This document shows positions 23,807 to 36,480 of a DNA stretch of 64,000 nucleotides, piece after piece. Origin of the DNA: Apricaphanius iberus (Eukaryota; Chordata; Actinopteri; Cyprinodontiformes; Aphaniidae); NCBI GenBank assembly GCA_028564705.1, contig JAPXFQ010002431.1:620001-684000 (forward strand), read 5' to 3'. The notes below the pieces were generated by a model. It searched no databases. It saw only the letters and a list, made by a program, of their open reading frames with translations, and was not told the origin of the DNA. Made by a program: the position numbers and the translations under genes. How positions within the stretch are numbered: position 1 is the first letter of the stretch; each line of letters opens with the position of its first letter.

Positions 23807-23927
23807 TGTGATGGACTGGCGACCTGTCCAGCGTGTACCCCGCCTCTGGCCCGTTGACAGCTGGAGATAGGCACCAGCACCCCTGTGACCCATTAAGGAT
23901 TAAGCGGTTAAGAAAATGGATGGATGG
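23807..23927 (+). mobile_element. 5'-truncated SINE/LINE tail with 14-bp target duplication
   Basis: Only the last 121 bp of the repeat remain: atggactggcgacctgtcca to tgagaaaatggatggatgg-like tail. The 14-bp sequence atagttatagaatg flanks it exactly (23793-23806, 23928-23941), so the truncation happened at insertion. Confidence 0.88.
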
Positions 23928-23941
23928 ATAGTTATAGAATG

Positions 23942-25785
23942 CAAAAAAATCTAATTTCAAGAAATATAAGGAATGAATTCAGGGAAAAAAAGGTTATTTG
24001 TTTATTGCTAAACAAAGTAAAAAAAAGAAAAGTGATGTGAACATTTGTATTTATTTTTCTTGATTAACATGTAAAGGAAAAATTTTGAACTGTGCCTTTT
24101 TCTGTACCATTATAGCCCTACTATACATACATAACAAAACAGTTGGTAAACATCATTAGAAGTAAAGAGCCTAGGATTGATCCACTTCAAGTCACTAAAT
24201 GCCTTTTTCATAATTTTTTGTCTGTTTTTTTCTTAGGGAACATTATTAAAGAAGTTCACCTGAGTAAGTTGTGTCTTATCATGCGAGCGTGTGCTCCAAC
24301 ACGTCTACCTCTGGGCAACACTTAAAGATGAAAGGTTATGGGGAAGGTGATTTGTGCAGGCGTTGACCTGGTAACCAGGTGTTTTGGAAGTTTGAAACGG
24401 CAAATTAATTAATCAAAAACGACAGATCTGAAGTGCACATAACCATCAGGGTTTCTGTGGTTTATTTTTGCAACACATTCATGCTTGTTCCACAGAATCC
24501 GATTTAATTCTCTCCAGTTTCCTGACAGCAGGTGAGAAGCATACCTCCTGTCTTTATCCAGGTTTAACATGAAAACTTCAAAACATATGTGGGTTTTGAG
24601 TTAATTGTGGTACATTATTGCAGCCTGCTGTTTTGGATCGGATCCACTCTCTCTCCACAGATGTGTTTTGAGAAAAATAAACCGACTGATGTGAAAATAT
24701 CTAGTCTGTTGGAAAGAAGGAAAGTCAGCCCAGCCTCCATAAAAAAGAGAGGATTTTATGTGGCTTTTGCACTCTTTAAAAAAAGCACTCATTCGGAAGG
24801 ATCGTAGGATGTGATTGGCTGGTCTTGGGGGAGCTCAGATCATATGTGCGACCCAATTTGACTTGCTGACCTGAGTCGCATGCTCTGCTCCCTTTGACTA
24901 AAAATAAGAAGGAAGTCATAAACTTCTATTAATGGTTCGGTTGGTCTCCTACTGTTGCCTCAGCTTCCAGACTAGTAAAAGCAGTCCCAGTGACAGGAAG
25001 GGGTTGAGAACAAGAGAAAGCCAGCTGAGGCAGTAATAAATCACAGCCCTCGGGTCATTGTTTTTCTCTCCTTGTGTCTTATTGTCTGTAGGTGATGACT
25101 CTGGTCTCTGTTATTTGTAATGTAGCAAAGTTAGGGGCTGGGAATGCTGCCTTTGGTATCTTTCTCTTCTTTTTTTTCTCTCAGCTCAGCTGGGACACGT
25201 CAAAGAGGAGGAATATCGAGAAACATCTGGAAAAGGACTGATATTTTAGCTTTTCGACTAAATGCAGAAAGCAGCAGGTACACAAAGGACATTTTGGCTG
25301 GTACGAAATGCGTCAGTGTTTGAAGACTTCTGAATTCGCTTTGATTGCTGTCCTGAAAAATTCATTATTCGCTCGGCTGTGCCAGACAGTTGTCGAAGGT
25401 TGTATTCCAGAGGATGAACTAGGACTTTCTGTCTCTTTCTTCTGTTAGTCTGAAACTGACCCCTTTTCTTTTTTTTTTTTTTCCCTCTTTGGCTTTACTT
25501 TAAAAGAGCTACAGGAGCTACGCACAGTCCAATATCTGAAGCAAACACAAACACACTACCCCTCAAATTTAAGCTGTTTCAAATATCAGATAAACTCCAA
25601 GTCTACTACATAAAACATTTTAAAACCACATGGGGACACTTTAAGGTCTGTTTTTTTAGTCCTTCCCCCAAACCATATCAGCTATTTCTTACTTTTTTCT
25701 GAGAGTAATATTCCTTCTGCTCTTTCACAAATAGTTTTATAGTTTTAGCTTCAAAATAGTTGAGGACTTAAAAAGGAAAAAGTTC
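23942..25785. other. No supported gene
   Basis: AT-rich to mixed unique sequence. 24930-25150 looks more complex and non-repetitive. A T-rich tract at 25466-25485 precedes nothing recognisable. Confidence 0.35.
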
Positions 25786-25789
25786 CCTT

Positions 25790-27880
25790 TTTTTCAACCT
25801 GAACCTTATTTATAGCATGCATTATATTCATTTACTCACCTAGACAAGTTTGGAGCCACTTGGAGTCCTTTGGAATAAATTTATATCCATTCGTGATCAG
25901 CCATATAATTAGTATAATATATATATATATTGGTATAATATATTGGTATAACATGATATAATTTCCATTGTTGGGCACCTTACATTAAAAACATAGTTAT
26001 GTTACAAGTTACTTTTTCCAAACAGTAATTGAGTTAGTAACTCAGCAGTAATTAGTTACTCGGCAAAGTAACTAACATTATTTCTATTTTCTATAACATA
26101 ATTTAATATACCAAAATTAAATATCGTAAATTCATAATCACACACTTTTCATTAAAGTGCAAAACTAAGACAGACAAATATGGGTAAAATGAAACAAAGG
26201 AAAATCTGTCCATTAAGTTGTGCAAATCTATGTCTCCATAATATTGCACATTTAACAGAGCACTATCTAATTGGTTGTTGTGAGACATTTTAAGACTAAT
26301 TTGGTGTCACCTGGTCACATGACCTGGAAGCTATTGAAGGAAAGCCACCGCCTTCAGAAGCGAGCCTTCGGCGGCGCTGTATCCGCTCTATCAGCGCAGT
26401 TGTTGATGAGACATTGGAAGGAGTCTCCACTTATTGAAACGAATATCCAACTTAAAACTAAAAGGTCAACGCAGTCTTTGCAGGATGCAGTGAGACAGCG
26501 AGAGCACTCAGAGTCTGCGCCCATCCAGCAAGCAATCATCGTATTTGCAACGACGTCATCACTGACACCCGCTCTCTCTCCCTGCACTGAAGTGAGGTTC
26601 TCAGAAAGCCTGACACCGCTGCGCGTCATTCGACCATGTTATAACCTGCCACTTTACATCCCCGGTAACGGTATCGGCGTTGCAACGATAGGAAAAGTAA
26701 TTGATTGAACAGTGTTCATTTCACCAATGTTTTATTATGAATCGCTAGCACTATTCTCCTGTGGGTTCAGAGCATCTCGAAGGAGCTCTGTTGTTGTCAT
26801 CCGGGGTTTTTACAGGCTTTACATTAACACGCAACTTCATTGATGTCACTGCCATCCGGCATCACAGTTGTAGTCTGAGTAGGGCTTTCACTCTGTTGTC
26901 TATGGTTGATCGGTTGATTGCCTTTTTCCAAATTGCACAAACAAAATGACCAGATGGACTAAGTTACGCTGGCGTAGACTCCCTTTACACAACCTGCTCA
27001 GACTGCAGCTGCGAAGGCGGACTGCTGCGGTGTCGGTGAAATAACCGGTTAGTGTAACTTGGAATGTGTTGGATTAAAAGCCTGTAAACACACAAGATGA
27101 CAACAAGGGAGCACCTCCGAGACACTCCGAAGTCACAGCGGAATAGCGCTAGCAATTCATAACAAAACACTGATGAAATGAAGGAGGTTTGTGGCAGATA
27201 ATGCCTCATTTAAAGGCTGCACATCCGTTGCCACATTAACTCCCATTACATGGCCATGGCCTCATGGTGAATGGATATAAACTTCTCCTGAAGGACTCCA
27301 AGCAGAGATGGAGTACTCAAGTCCTGGAGTCGGACTCACTCCTGACTTGAGAAGCACGGAAATTACTTGCACTTGGACTCGGACTTCAGGACTTGAACCT
27401 GGACTTGGATTCCCACATGTTAAATTGCTATTGTTGGAATTAGCATGTAGCCAATGCTAATGCTTGTTTTATTTGATCAGATTAATGTACAAATTTAATA
27501 ACTTCTCAAAACCTTAAAGTGTAGAGGTGAAATGTTGATTATTTATTGTTTGAAATGTATTTGAATCATATTTTTTTCTTTTGTACATGCAACTGTTTTA
27601 GACTGGTGCTAGCATTCCACTAACGTTGTCAGATAAACCTGGAAAAAATCTCAGACTAACCTAGTGGGAAATCTGAATTCAGAGGGCGCTCAAATTGATT
27701 TTTCCCACTCAGAAGTCGGAATTTCCGCGTTCCAAGTACAACTAGGACACACCATTAGGACTTGAGTGTTTCTTGGACTTCCGAGATGGTGACCTTACTT
27801 GAACACTGACTCCAAGTGGCTCCAAAGTTGTGTGAGTGAGTAAATTAACGTAATGCAAGCAATTAATAGGTTGAAAAATT
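25790..27880. mobile_element. Region bounded by imperfect inverted repeats of about 75 bp
   Basis: 25790-25867 and the complement of 27808-27880 share tttcaacct, gc(a/t)tgcatta, atttactcac and ggagccacttggagtc in order. Inside is text typical of fish repeats (aagtaactaac, cagtaattagttactcgg) and, near 27305-27420, the reiterated gactcaagtcc class. A 145-codon frame at 26271-26708 has no known domain. It is probably a nested stack rather than one element. Confidence 0.5.
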
Positions 27881-28030
27881 GTTTTGCCTCCCCTTAAGCT
27901 TGAAGAAATTATTTCATACAAGGTCTAAAAGAAGCGTCCACCCTAGTGAAGAACAAAAAAACTAGTTTTAAAACTTCATCTTCAAATTAAAGCAGCTAAG
28001 CCCAGTAGGAATGAGAAATAAAACGGGATT

Positions 28031-28765
28031 ATGGGGAGCCTAAGTCTCCTCCCCTTCCGGTCGGCCCATGGGTCCCCAAACTGAAAAAATTATGAATGGA
28101 AGTCAATGAAGCGATAAAAGTTATTTTCTGGTCCGCTTTGTCTTAAGTCCTGAATCACATATATGTTGTACTTCGATCTAAATGATAACTAATGATGTAC
28201 ATTTCGAATGTGTTTGTCAAGTGATTTGGGATTTATTTGATTGTAAAAAATCACATTTATAATGCCTACAAATCAGAAGCCAGAAGTCGCATATATGACG
28301 TAATTTGCCTAACAGGAGCTAACACTAGCTATAGCATGTAAAACACTCAACTAGAGCTCGTAAAGCTTTTCCTCCATGCTGGCTCTCACTCCACCGACTG
28401 CTTTACCCCCGACATAGCTGCTACTTTCCACATGGTCAGATTTATAGTGGTTTTCTCCGTGTTTAATACTCCTTTCTTTGTCCTGGAGGTTACGACTCTC
28501 GCTCTCCTTCTTCTTCTGCAGTTGTAGTCCGCTAAACTTTTTCACACAAAACCTAAAATAACTTTTGCCGCCGGTCGAAAATCAGCGTTTTCTCTGCATC
28601 AAAATTAGTTTTAAAAATTCACGGACATCATATGTTTGATCCACGGCGCATTTCAAACCGGATCAGAAAATAACTTTTATCGCTCCATTGACTCTCATTC
28701 ATTTTTTTTTTGGCAGTAGAGGACCCATGGACCGGAAGTAGAAGGGTGTGACTTAGGCCCCCCAT
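28031..28765. mobile_element. 735-bp MITE with long terminal inverted repeats
   Basis: The left end atggggagcctaagtc and the complement of the right end atggggggcctaagtc begin inverted repeats of more than 110 bp. Further shared blocks are cttccggtc, cccatgggtcc and gcgataaaagttattttctg. No clear target duplication and no coding capacity. Confidence 0.8.
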
Positions 28766-29135
28766 GTCTTTTGCAGCCTTCTAATCAGACTTGATGACTC
28801 CTGATAAACATGCTGCAATGTAAATGGATAAACTGTGGCAAGCCACTACATTTATGAAAAAACAACATCAGGAATACATAGAAACCACGCAGACAGGTCT
28901 GAGAAAGATGGGGAGAATTTAAAGTAGGATTAGGTTACAAAACAGCATCCTGACATGTGATAAAACATTGTCATACAAGACAAAAGAAAAATTATATATG
29001 TATAGATCCTACAATAAAAATAAGAATAAATACATACAATTGATATTTATTTTTTTGCAAGTAAATGTTTGTAATGAATCACTTTCAATGCCACAGAAGA
29101 AGGTGGATGTTAGACACTATATCTGATGGAAAACT
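28766..29135. other. Nothing recognised
   Basis: AT-rich sequence between the MITE and a Tc1 fragment; it may be decayed Tc1 flank. Confidence 0.4.
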
Positions 29136-29139
29136 AAAA

Positions 29140-29330
29140 CAGTGCATTGCCTTGAGCACACCATCCTGACAGTGCAACATGTTGGTGGAAGCATCAGGCT
29201 GTGTAGGCTTTCCTTCAGCAGTGACAGGGAAGCTGGTCAAAGGAGATTTTCAAGATGGATTGGAATGAATACATTACAGTCCTGAAAGAGAACTAAATAA
29301 AGGCAGCAAAGGGAACAATATCTGTCTGGA
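29140..29330 (+). mobile_element. Tc1 transposase fragment
   Basis: acaccatcctgacagtgcaa, ggtggaagcatcaggctgtg and agtgacagggaagctggtca follow the Tc1 catalytic-core consensus. Frames are broken. Confidence 0.65.
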
Positions 29331-29477
29331 ACTCTGTCTTCCAGCAGGAATAGAATCTCTTATGGAAAAATAAACATCTGTTAAACAAAAGATGACACTG
29401 ATGTCCTTCTCGCATTTTACGGATTTAATGAGCTTGCTGATAAGGCACAGAAGAAAAACATACAGTACTGTTGTATT

Positions 29478-29770
29478 TAGTAATCAAAGTTGATCTTCTC
29501 CAGTACACCCCCTTTCAGTCTTCTTACCCCGCTCCTGAAGGAACCGATCCATGCACTGATATCAAAGCATGAAGTACTCCTCCAAGACCAGAACGTCCCA
29601 TTGACAACTGCTGCTCAGACGCCCGTCGGACTTTGATCTGACATGTATTCTTTTCAGTCCATCATGTTTGTTCTCTTCAGCCTGACATCGTTCCATTCCA
29701 GTAAACACATTTCTCATCCAGGATGAGGAATGCAGTCACTAAGAGACTATTTTTATAATATCATTTGTTT
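29478..29770. repeat. Unassigned dispersed repeat, copy B
   Basis: The partner of 13242-13525, same orientation, 16.2 kb away across an rnf43 exon. It is most conserved at ccatcatgtttgttctctt and agcctgacatcgttcc. Confidence 0.65.
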
Positions 29771-31488
29771 CCATATCAAACCCTGAACAGAGGCACAGCT
29801 ATGATGGAATAGCTAGTTTATTGAATCCTGTAGTAAAGTATTTAGCATATTTGCCACACTAAAGACGACCCATGGAAGAATTTACATAACCATCATAATG
29901 AATGCCCTTTTCCATGCAATTTTTCCGTCTTTCACTTCTCTTGTTGTACTGCTGTGTGTTTTTAGGTTGTCTTTGAGAGCATCGTTTTTATTCTCGTGTA
30001 AAGGTATTTTTCCCTAAACCAGAGTCCTCTCCCTCTTGTTCTTCTCTGAGTTTTTTTTTTTTTTTTTTAAATAAAACCACACAATATGAACCTTTGTCAG
30101 ACCTACTCGCTTATCCACCTACACAGGCAGAATCCCAACCCCACCCCACTCCAACGTGACCTGATGTACCAATTATTCCTCTGCTGATGACGCTGAAAAA
30201 AACAACACCTGGCAGCAAAATCTTGCTGAACCACTGCAAGGATAAGAGGGTGAAAGTTAAACCATATAACATAAAAGTTTACAGGAGAAAATTCTTGCTT
30301 CAAATAAATATACATCTGAAACTAAATAATGTGATAATTGGCATTTTAGAAGGTGAAATATAGAGAAATTGGAAATAAATAACTTTCAAATTGCACAAGT
30401 GTTGATATGTGGATGAAACTAGATTTCAGAGATAATTTGTAGTTCTTACTAAAGATAAGCAGCAAAAGAGCTAATATACTTTACACTAAACTGAATGATG
30501 GTTATAAATCACAAAAATAAAAAAATCCCATAATTCGAGCACAGTCTGTATGATTTTTGGAGGGCTTTTTCACAGATCAAAGATGGAGGCAAATCGAGGC
30601 ACGTCCACAGTAGCAATGTGATGTATTCCCATGGGAAGGATATTTTGGAAAAAGAAAAGTCGGAGGCGGCGGGAATGTTTTTCAATCTGAAGTCACCCAA
30701 ACAAGCCTTGGGCTGCTGTTTGTTGACCTCGTCTTATCTCTGGAGAGCTGGAGGCCCAGCTTCAGGAAGATTATCCACACATTAGGGACAGACAGCTGCA
30801 TTCAGACTGCTCAATGCTTCACCAACCAAACAGGGATTCATCTTGAAAGAAATTTCCCACTGGCTACAATGGGAGTTCACCGACGAGGTGGAATCCGTGG
30901 GTGTGGCTGTATACTGTAACGTACAGCCATGTACTTTTAACAGCAGGTCTCTGGCACCAGAGAGGGGAGTTGGGGTGGGGATTAGAAGCATCAGAATAAG
31001 CCTTTATTGCTTGGGGAAACCATTGACTGAGAGCTTTGCTTCGTGAACAGCCCAACAAAGCGAGCAGGACTGCAGGTTTTCCTACTAAATGAGAAGTGCA
31101 TTCCTGTTTCTGTCCCCACTTCAAAGACAAGTGGTATCCTTTGCATTTCACAGCCATATAGTTTTTTTCAAAGAGTTATTTTTGTGGTCTCTGAGATGCA
31201 AAAATTATCCATGTACAAAATAAAATGATGCGGGTATAAATTATTAAAATAGAACAAAATAGCAAGGTAAGCTGATAGAGGCTTAATGTCTTTTTTTTGT
31301 CCTTCATTTTGACTCCAAGGTAAAAAAAAAAAATCCTATCACACTAATATAAAACGATGACATACTCAAAATAATTATTTTTTTTAATCTATTTGTATTT
31401 AATGTGACCAAACTGAAGAGTCATTACACATCAAGCAGATCATATGTAACTTTTTGTCCCCATTGACAGAAACCTCCTATTGTGGCAT
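29771..31488. other. Mostly unique sequence, no gene
   Basis: Contains a T-rich tract at 30051-30068. 30500-31130 looks unique, more GC-balanced and non-repetitive; see the candidate regulatory entry. Confidence 0.4.
30574..30739. promoter_or_regulatory. Candidate enhancer: TCF/LEF, forkhead and GATA motifs
   Basis: agatcaaag at 30574-30582 is an exact TCF/LEF-type site, tgtttgttgac at 30717-30727 a forkhead-type site, and cttatct at 30733-30739 a GATA-type site. The surrounding sequence is non-repetitive. RNF43 is a known Wnt/TCF target, which makes this plausible, but short motifs occur by chance. Confidence 0.22.
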
Positions 31489-31500
31489 TAGTAACTACAT

Positions 31501-31585
31501 CCATCCATCCATTTTCTGAACCACTTAGTCCTCCAAGGGTTGCGGGGGGGCTGGTGCCTATCTCCAGCTGCCAACAGGCGGGGTC
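31501..31585 (-). mobile_element. 5'-truncated SINE/LINE tail with 12-bp target duplication
   Basis: Eighty-five bp, minus orientation: ccatccatccattttctgaa at the 3' tail to gctgccaacaggcggggtc. tagtaactacat flanks it exactly (31489-31500, 31586-31597). Confidence 0.88.
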
Positions 31586-31597
31586 TAGTAACTACAT

Positions 31598-32175
31598 ATA
31601 AACAAATAAATTAAATGATCACACTTTACAAATGAACAGTTCCCCTGCTGAGGAATCAATGCACAATCTCACTACTTGTTGTAATTTGGGGGGGCCGAAT
31701 TTGCAAATGGAAACTGAACAGACCCAATTCAGCCGAAGTTTTTAAATCGAAAAGATCAGAAGAAAGAAAAACTCTCTCAACGAGCCATTTCCCGACCAAC
31801 TAGCTATCGCTTCAGCGGGATGAAATACTGCAGCAACTGGTGGTTGGCACGACACTGGTCACAGACCTGCTCCAAAGCCTCCATGAATCAAAGCGCTGTC
31901 AGCTTCCAGTTAATGCGATGCATTGTGTACAGGGTGCGGGTCTGAGATGATGCTGAGACGCTCTCATGAGAATATTTTTATTTTTATTATTAATTTAGTT
32001 ACCTGTACTTCATGAGCAAAGTTAAAGGTTTAGTAATCTGCCAAAAATATTTTTTTTCACTCAAGTTCCGTTTATGTTGAACCTCAATATTGCATGGAGT
32101 ATAACATAATTTATCATCACTTTCATGTAGGAAATTAGGAAACTTGGCAGTGATTATTGTTAAATGTGGGTTTTC
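31598..32175. other. Nothing recognised
   Basis: AT-rich unique sequence with a short G run at 31688-31694. Confidence 0.4.
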
Positions 32176-32290
32176 ACTCTTGCTCCCTCTCACATAAAAA
32201 ACAGGAAGTAAAAGCGATATGTGATGGTATCAAATATGAGGTAATGAGAAGGAGCGTTGTGATTGGTCAAACATGCGTACTAGTCGAAAT

Positions 32291-32847
32291 TAGGGAAATC
32301 CTGATCTCTATATCGGATCAGGACAATATTTTCATATTTTTCAGTGATCGGGGATCGTTAATATTAGCTGACGAGTCACACTGATTTTTACAAAAGTGAA
32401 TAATTCAAACCTCAGTAGGTGCAAAAATGGTGAATTGCAGATTAAACACAGTTCTAATATGGATAGACTTTCACGAACATGCTTAACCGTACTTTCAAAT
32501 GTATAACAAATGCAGAGAAACTCACCTACTGGGATTTACAGGCAACATAAACCGAAATAAACAGAGAAAAACTCCTGCAAAGATAAAAAAAAGGCAGACA
32601 CTGAACTGCACCTGTGTTGCATTCAAATTGTGTTGGAAATCTATGTAAGATTTTGTTTTCATGGGATTTACAACAATTATGGTAATTCTTACCAACGAAA
32701 CTAGTCTTATAAAAATGTAAATTGGGTTATTTGCTAAAAATATATTTCAGCTTCTTAAATGTCAATACTTACGGCAAAATATCGGACTGGATTTGAGGTT
32801 AAAAGATTGGATCAGGATCCGAGACCTAAAATGCTTTGGACATCCTA
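32291..32847. mobile_element. hAT-type element, 557 bp
   Basis: Starts tagggaaatcctgatc and, on the complement, ends taggatgtccaaagca. The flanks gtcgaaat (32283-32290) and gtcgaatt (32848-32855) match at 7 of 8 positions, as an aged 8-bp hAT duplication. It lies just beyond 32180-32245, which resembles 55664-55730. Confidence 0.55.
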
Positions 32848-32855
32848 GTCGAATT

Positions 32856-35750
32856 CAAAAAAATTGCAAGATATGCAGAAGGTGGGAGGATCCACAATTA
32901 ATACTTCTGTTCGCAATATCACGAAAACCTGGAGGATTTAAATATTCTTTAGAGGAGAAGTAGTAACTGAATGTAAAAGACTTTAAATTACCCATGTTCC
33001 AGATTAATAGGGTGTTCGGAAATGAAGCCAGAAGAACCACAGAGAATGTAAGAAGTTACTCAAAAGAAAACTTTATTTTTCCTTTTAGCTGTAGAACAGA
33101 TAGAGAGAGCAAAACTTTCAGCAGAAAAATAAAAATGCTGAACAATGTACATAAGGGCAATCTGACTGGAAACCTAAGATTGAAGAAAATGTCTACATTT
33201 CAATACAAATGTTGATTGCTGTTTTAATAATACTAGCCGCATTTTAAAACGGTGAACTCTCTTTTAATCTTTTACTTTTTTCAAAGTTCTAGTAAAACCT
33301 TGTTTAGTTCCTCCTTAAGTCAATAATTGTTCACCATTCAGCACCAGAAAAAGGCATTTTCAATGTTGTTCTCATCTGATATTATAGTTCAGAATTAAGC
33401 AAAATTTGCCTCACAACAGGTACGATCGATTCATCACTGCACATGATACTGCGTTGTCATTGTTACATTATTTCTTAATGACCATAATCTGCACAAAGCC
33501 AACATGCAACAAGACAGCATTGGTAGAGTATGGAAAATAATCAGTCAGCACCCTTTCAGATTTCTGGAGAGAACATTAAAGCCTTTCTGGGGTTAGGCTC
33601 AGGGGTTGGACAGGCCCGCGGGTCAGATCGTAGCATGCAACCTTGACCTGCTGCATTGTTGACATTCACTTCTGTTCAGCGTTGTCATCACTGCTGTCAA
33701 CAAGGTGTGAGTGATTTGCAGAGGGTCTCCACTGTGCTCCCTCCTCTCATCCTGTCATGTCTTGTTGGTTTCGCACACGATGGCTGCGTTGCTAAGCTAA
33801 ACATTGACTCTTTGCTGAACGAACAGCAGGATCTCCTCTCAACACATGCATAAGAGTTGGAAGAATTGCTGTTTGCTTTTGGAGCTGATGTGTTCAGATA
33901 CTGGCTCTCTGTCCTCGATTAACACCTTGTTTCTCGCGCTTTCTCACTTCTCTGCCTTTCCGTTCTTCCTCTCGCCTCCCGGAAATGCCACATTGGCTGT
34001 GTTAGCCTCTGTGTGCTTCTAGGGAAAGACAGCAAGTTAAGGTTGCTCTGTTTTTGCAGTCCTAGGGATACCACAAACTATTTGTCCCAAAACAGTGAGA
34101 TGTCTTCAGTGTTACGTCATGGGATGTACTACTTCAGAATAGAAGCAGGTGGCCTATCGCCTGCTTTCGTGTGGATTGTAAGCTGTGCCCCTCTAATGTC
34201 ATGGCATAAAGTTAAAACTCACTATTTAAGTATGGAAGTTGAGAAATGTGTTTTGTCTTAAACAAAAAACAGCTTTAATTAATCCCTTCAATTTAAAAAT
34301 GCAACGTAGCATTAGCACTACAGCACAGCTAGCCACCACTGGAAGTTAGAAGAGTAGCTGTTAAAGAATACAATTTTCTAAAACTACACAAAGACTTGCT
34401 TCTATTTTCTCTAATTTGTTTTTGCATCTCAAATGTATATTTTTGTGTTTTAAGAAAATGTTGATGTCCATGTAATTTAAAGTTTAAAAAGTAGGCTAGC
34501 AGTAGCAGTTGCACATATTTTAACATACATTGGAAACATAGGCCCTCCTTGTAGATCTCAACTTTTTCCTTTGTTTCATGATTGAAATGTTAATATTCAT
34601 TTGTTTAACCCTTACTTTTACAAGTCAGCCTAGTTGTTCTTGGTAAACCCAAGGATAACCAGCTGGAAATGGTTTGCATCTGGCTCTCACATGAATGGCC
34701 TTTGAAATTAGCTCGTTTTCATGCAAAAATGACACCATCTCAATTGGCTGGATGGACACGCTCACTAAGTCATGGAATGATTTCTCTTCGCTCACATACA
34801 ACTCTGCCTTTGTGATCGTGAGCGTCCAAAGCGGGCAAATTTCACTTTTGCCCTGATGCGCGTCCATGCATGCGGGGCTGTTTTTCTGCCGCCTGAGGGC
34901 AAACACTCCACCAAACCCCGCAGGGCTGCTCCTGGTATTCCAGAGCAAATGCCTCTCAAGACTTTCATTTTATCTCGGCACATCCCTCGCTTGTCACTTC
35001 AAAGGGAGTGTGCGAGGGTCAGGGTTTCATCACACTGTCATTTGGCACATGAGATTTGAGATGAGAGAAAGAAATTCTGCTCTAAAAATAGGAGGTTGTC
35101 CTCGAGAAGAAAGACGGGAGATATCATTCGGTGCCAAAATTCTTTTGGTTGTGGTGCATCCGTAGCATTCAGGCACCTTCAGTATAATGCAAGGAGGGAA
35201 GGGTGGTTCTTCTGCGGTTAAGTTTGTGTGTCAAAATATTTAGTGTCTGAGGTATTTGCAGATCATTATATTAATTTTTGCCTTTTCCCGATCAGCCTGC
35301 AGAGCTGCAGGTGTTTTTCCACATAGGGATGGCAAATCAGCTCATGTGATAGGTGCCTAATGGCCCCTGCAGTACAACTGTACTATATCACAGCCTCTCC
35401 CTGATGAAAGAGGCATTCATAGGGCAGTAACTTATTATTACAACTATATCAGTCCTTTGATCTTCCAACAGTTTGAACCCTGGAGATTTTAAAGAGGTGG
35501 CTCTTTAAAATAGCTACACAGATGAGCCCGGTCTTGCCTCGGTTGTTGGGCGAGGAGGCCTGGAGGTGTGTAGAAGCACCAGCGTGCTGGGAATCCTGGC
35601 AACAGAGGCATGACACTAAGATGTATTGGACCACTGGTTCCTAATGCTTGAACACATCTAAGAGTTTTTTATGATTAATGCTTGTCGCTGTTATCAGCTC
35701 CTCTGTTTCATCTAAGAGAACAAGGCCTTGCTAAAGTACTAAAACCTCAT
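32856..35750. other. No supported gene
   Basis: Unique-looking sequence. Open frames of up to 107 codons (34625-34948 minus) lack any family resemblance. 34790-35060 is GC-richer. Confidence 0.35.
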
Positions 35751-35856
35751 TAGCTTTTTTTTTACATTTCAGCCTCAAACATCAAAGTGTTTTATCAGGA
35801 TTTTATGTGATAGATAAAAAAAGTAGCCAATGATTGTGAAGTGGAAAAAAGTGTTT

Positions 35857-36480
35857 TTTTGTATCAAATCAAATCATATCAAACTTTATTTATATATCAC
35901 AATTCATTCAACAAATGCAACTCAAAGTGCTTTACAAATGAAAATGACCCCACATACCCACATTCCCTCCCATCCCCAGAAATACAAAAGCAACCCAACA
36001 ACAACACCCCTCATCACACCCGTCCTTCAACACACACACACATGCACAAACACACGCTTAAGGACATAAGATCAAATAAAAAAATTAATAAAAAATTGAA
36101 ATAAAACACCCCAGGCTGAGTTCAGATGAGCCAGGCAAATTATATTAAGGAAACGCCATCAGGGGAGCCTTCCGCCCCGACAGCAGCAGATCCACAGCAG
36201 CAGCCAAGGCACCGCCACAGGGCACCCAGGGAAGGGAGGGCGGAGGCCCCCCACATCCACCCAGGCACACCCGGAGAGCACCCATGCTCCGGGTGTCTGA
36301 AAGATGACCACCACGCCCGGGGCTGAGGGCTCCCACAGAGGAAACACTGGTAAAGGGTAAAATAAGGTTAAAATATACGATGATAAAATTCTGATACAAT
36401 ACAACGTATAAAGATAAAATAAAAATAAGATATAAAAATGATTAAATGAGTAAACAAAAAAAATAATCACTTAAAAACTA
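35857..36480 (-). mobile_element. LINE-type 3' end, minus strand
   Basis: atcaaatcaaatcatatcaa followed by actttatttatata and ctcaaagtgctttaca is the complement of a common fish non-LTR 3' terminus. Beyond it lies a GC-rich block (36170-36320) and AT-rich sequence. The inner boundary is uncertain. Confidence 0.45.

Noticed and set aside
26271..26708. 145-codon open frame
   Set aside because: It lies inside a repeat stack and resembles no protein family. Probably chance openness.
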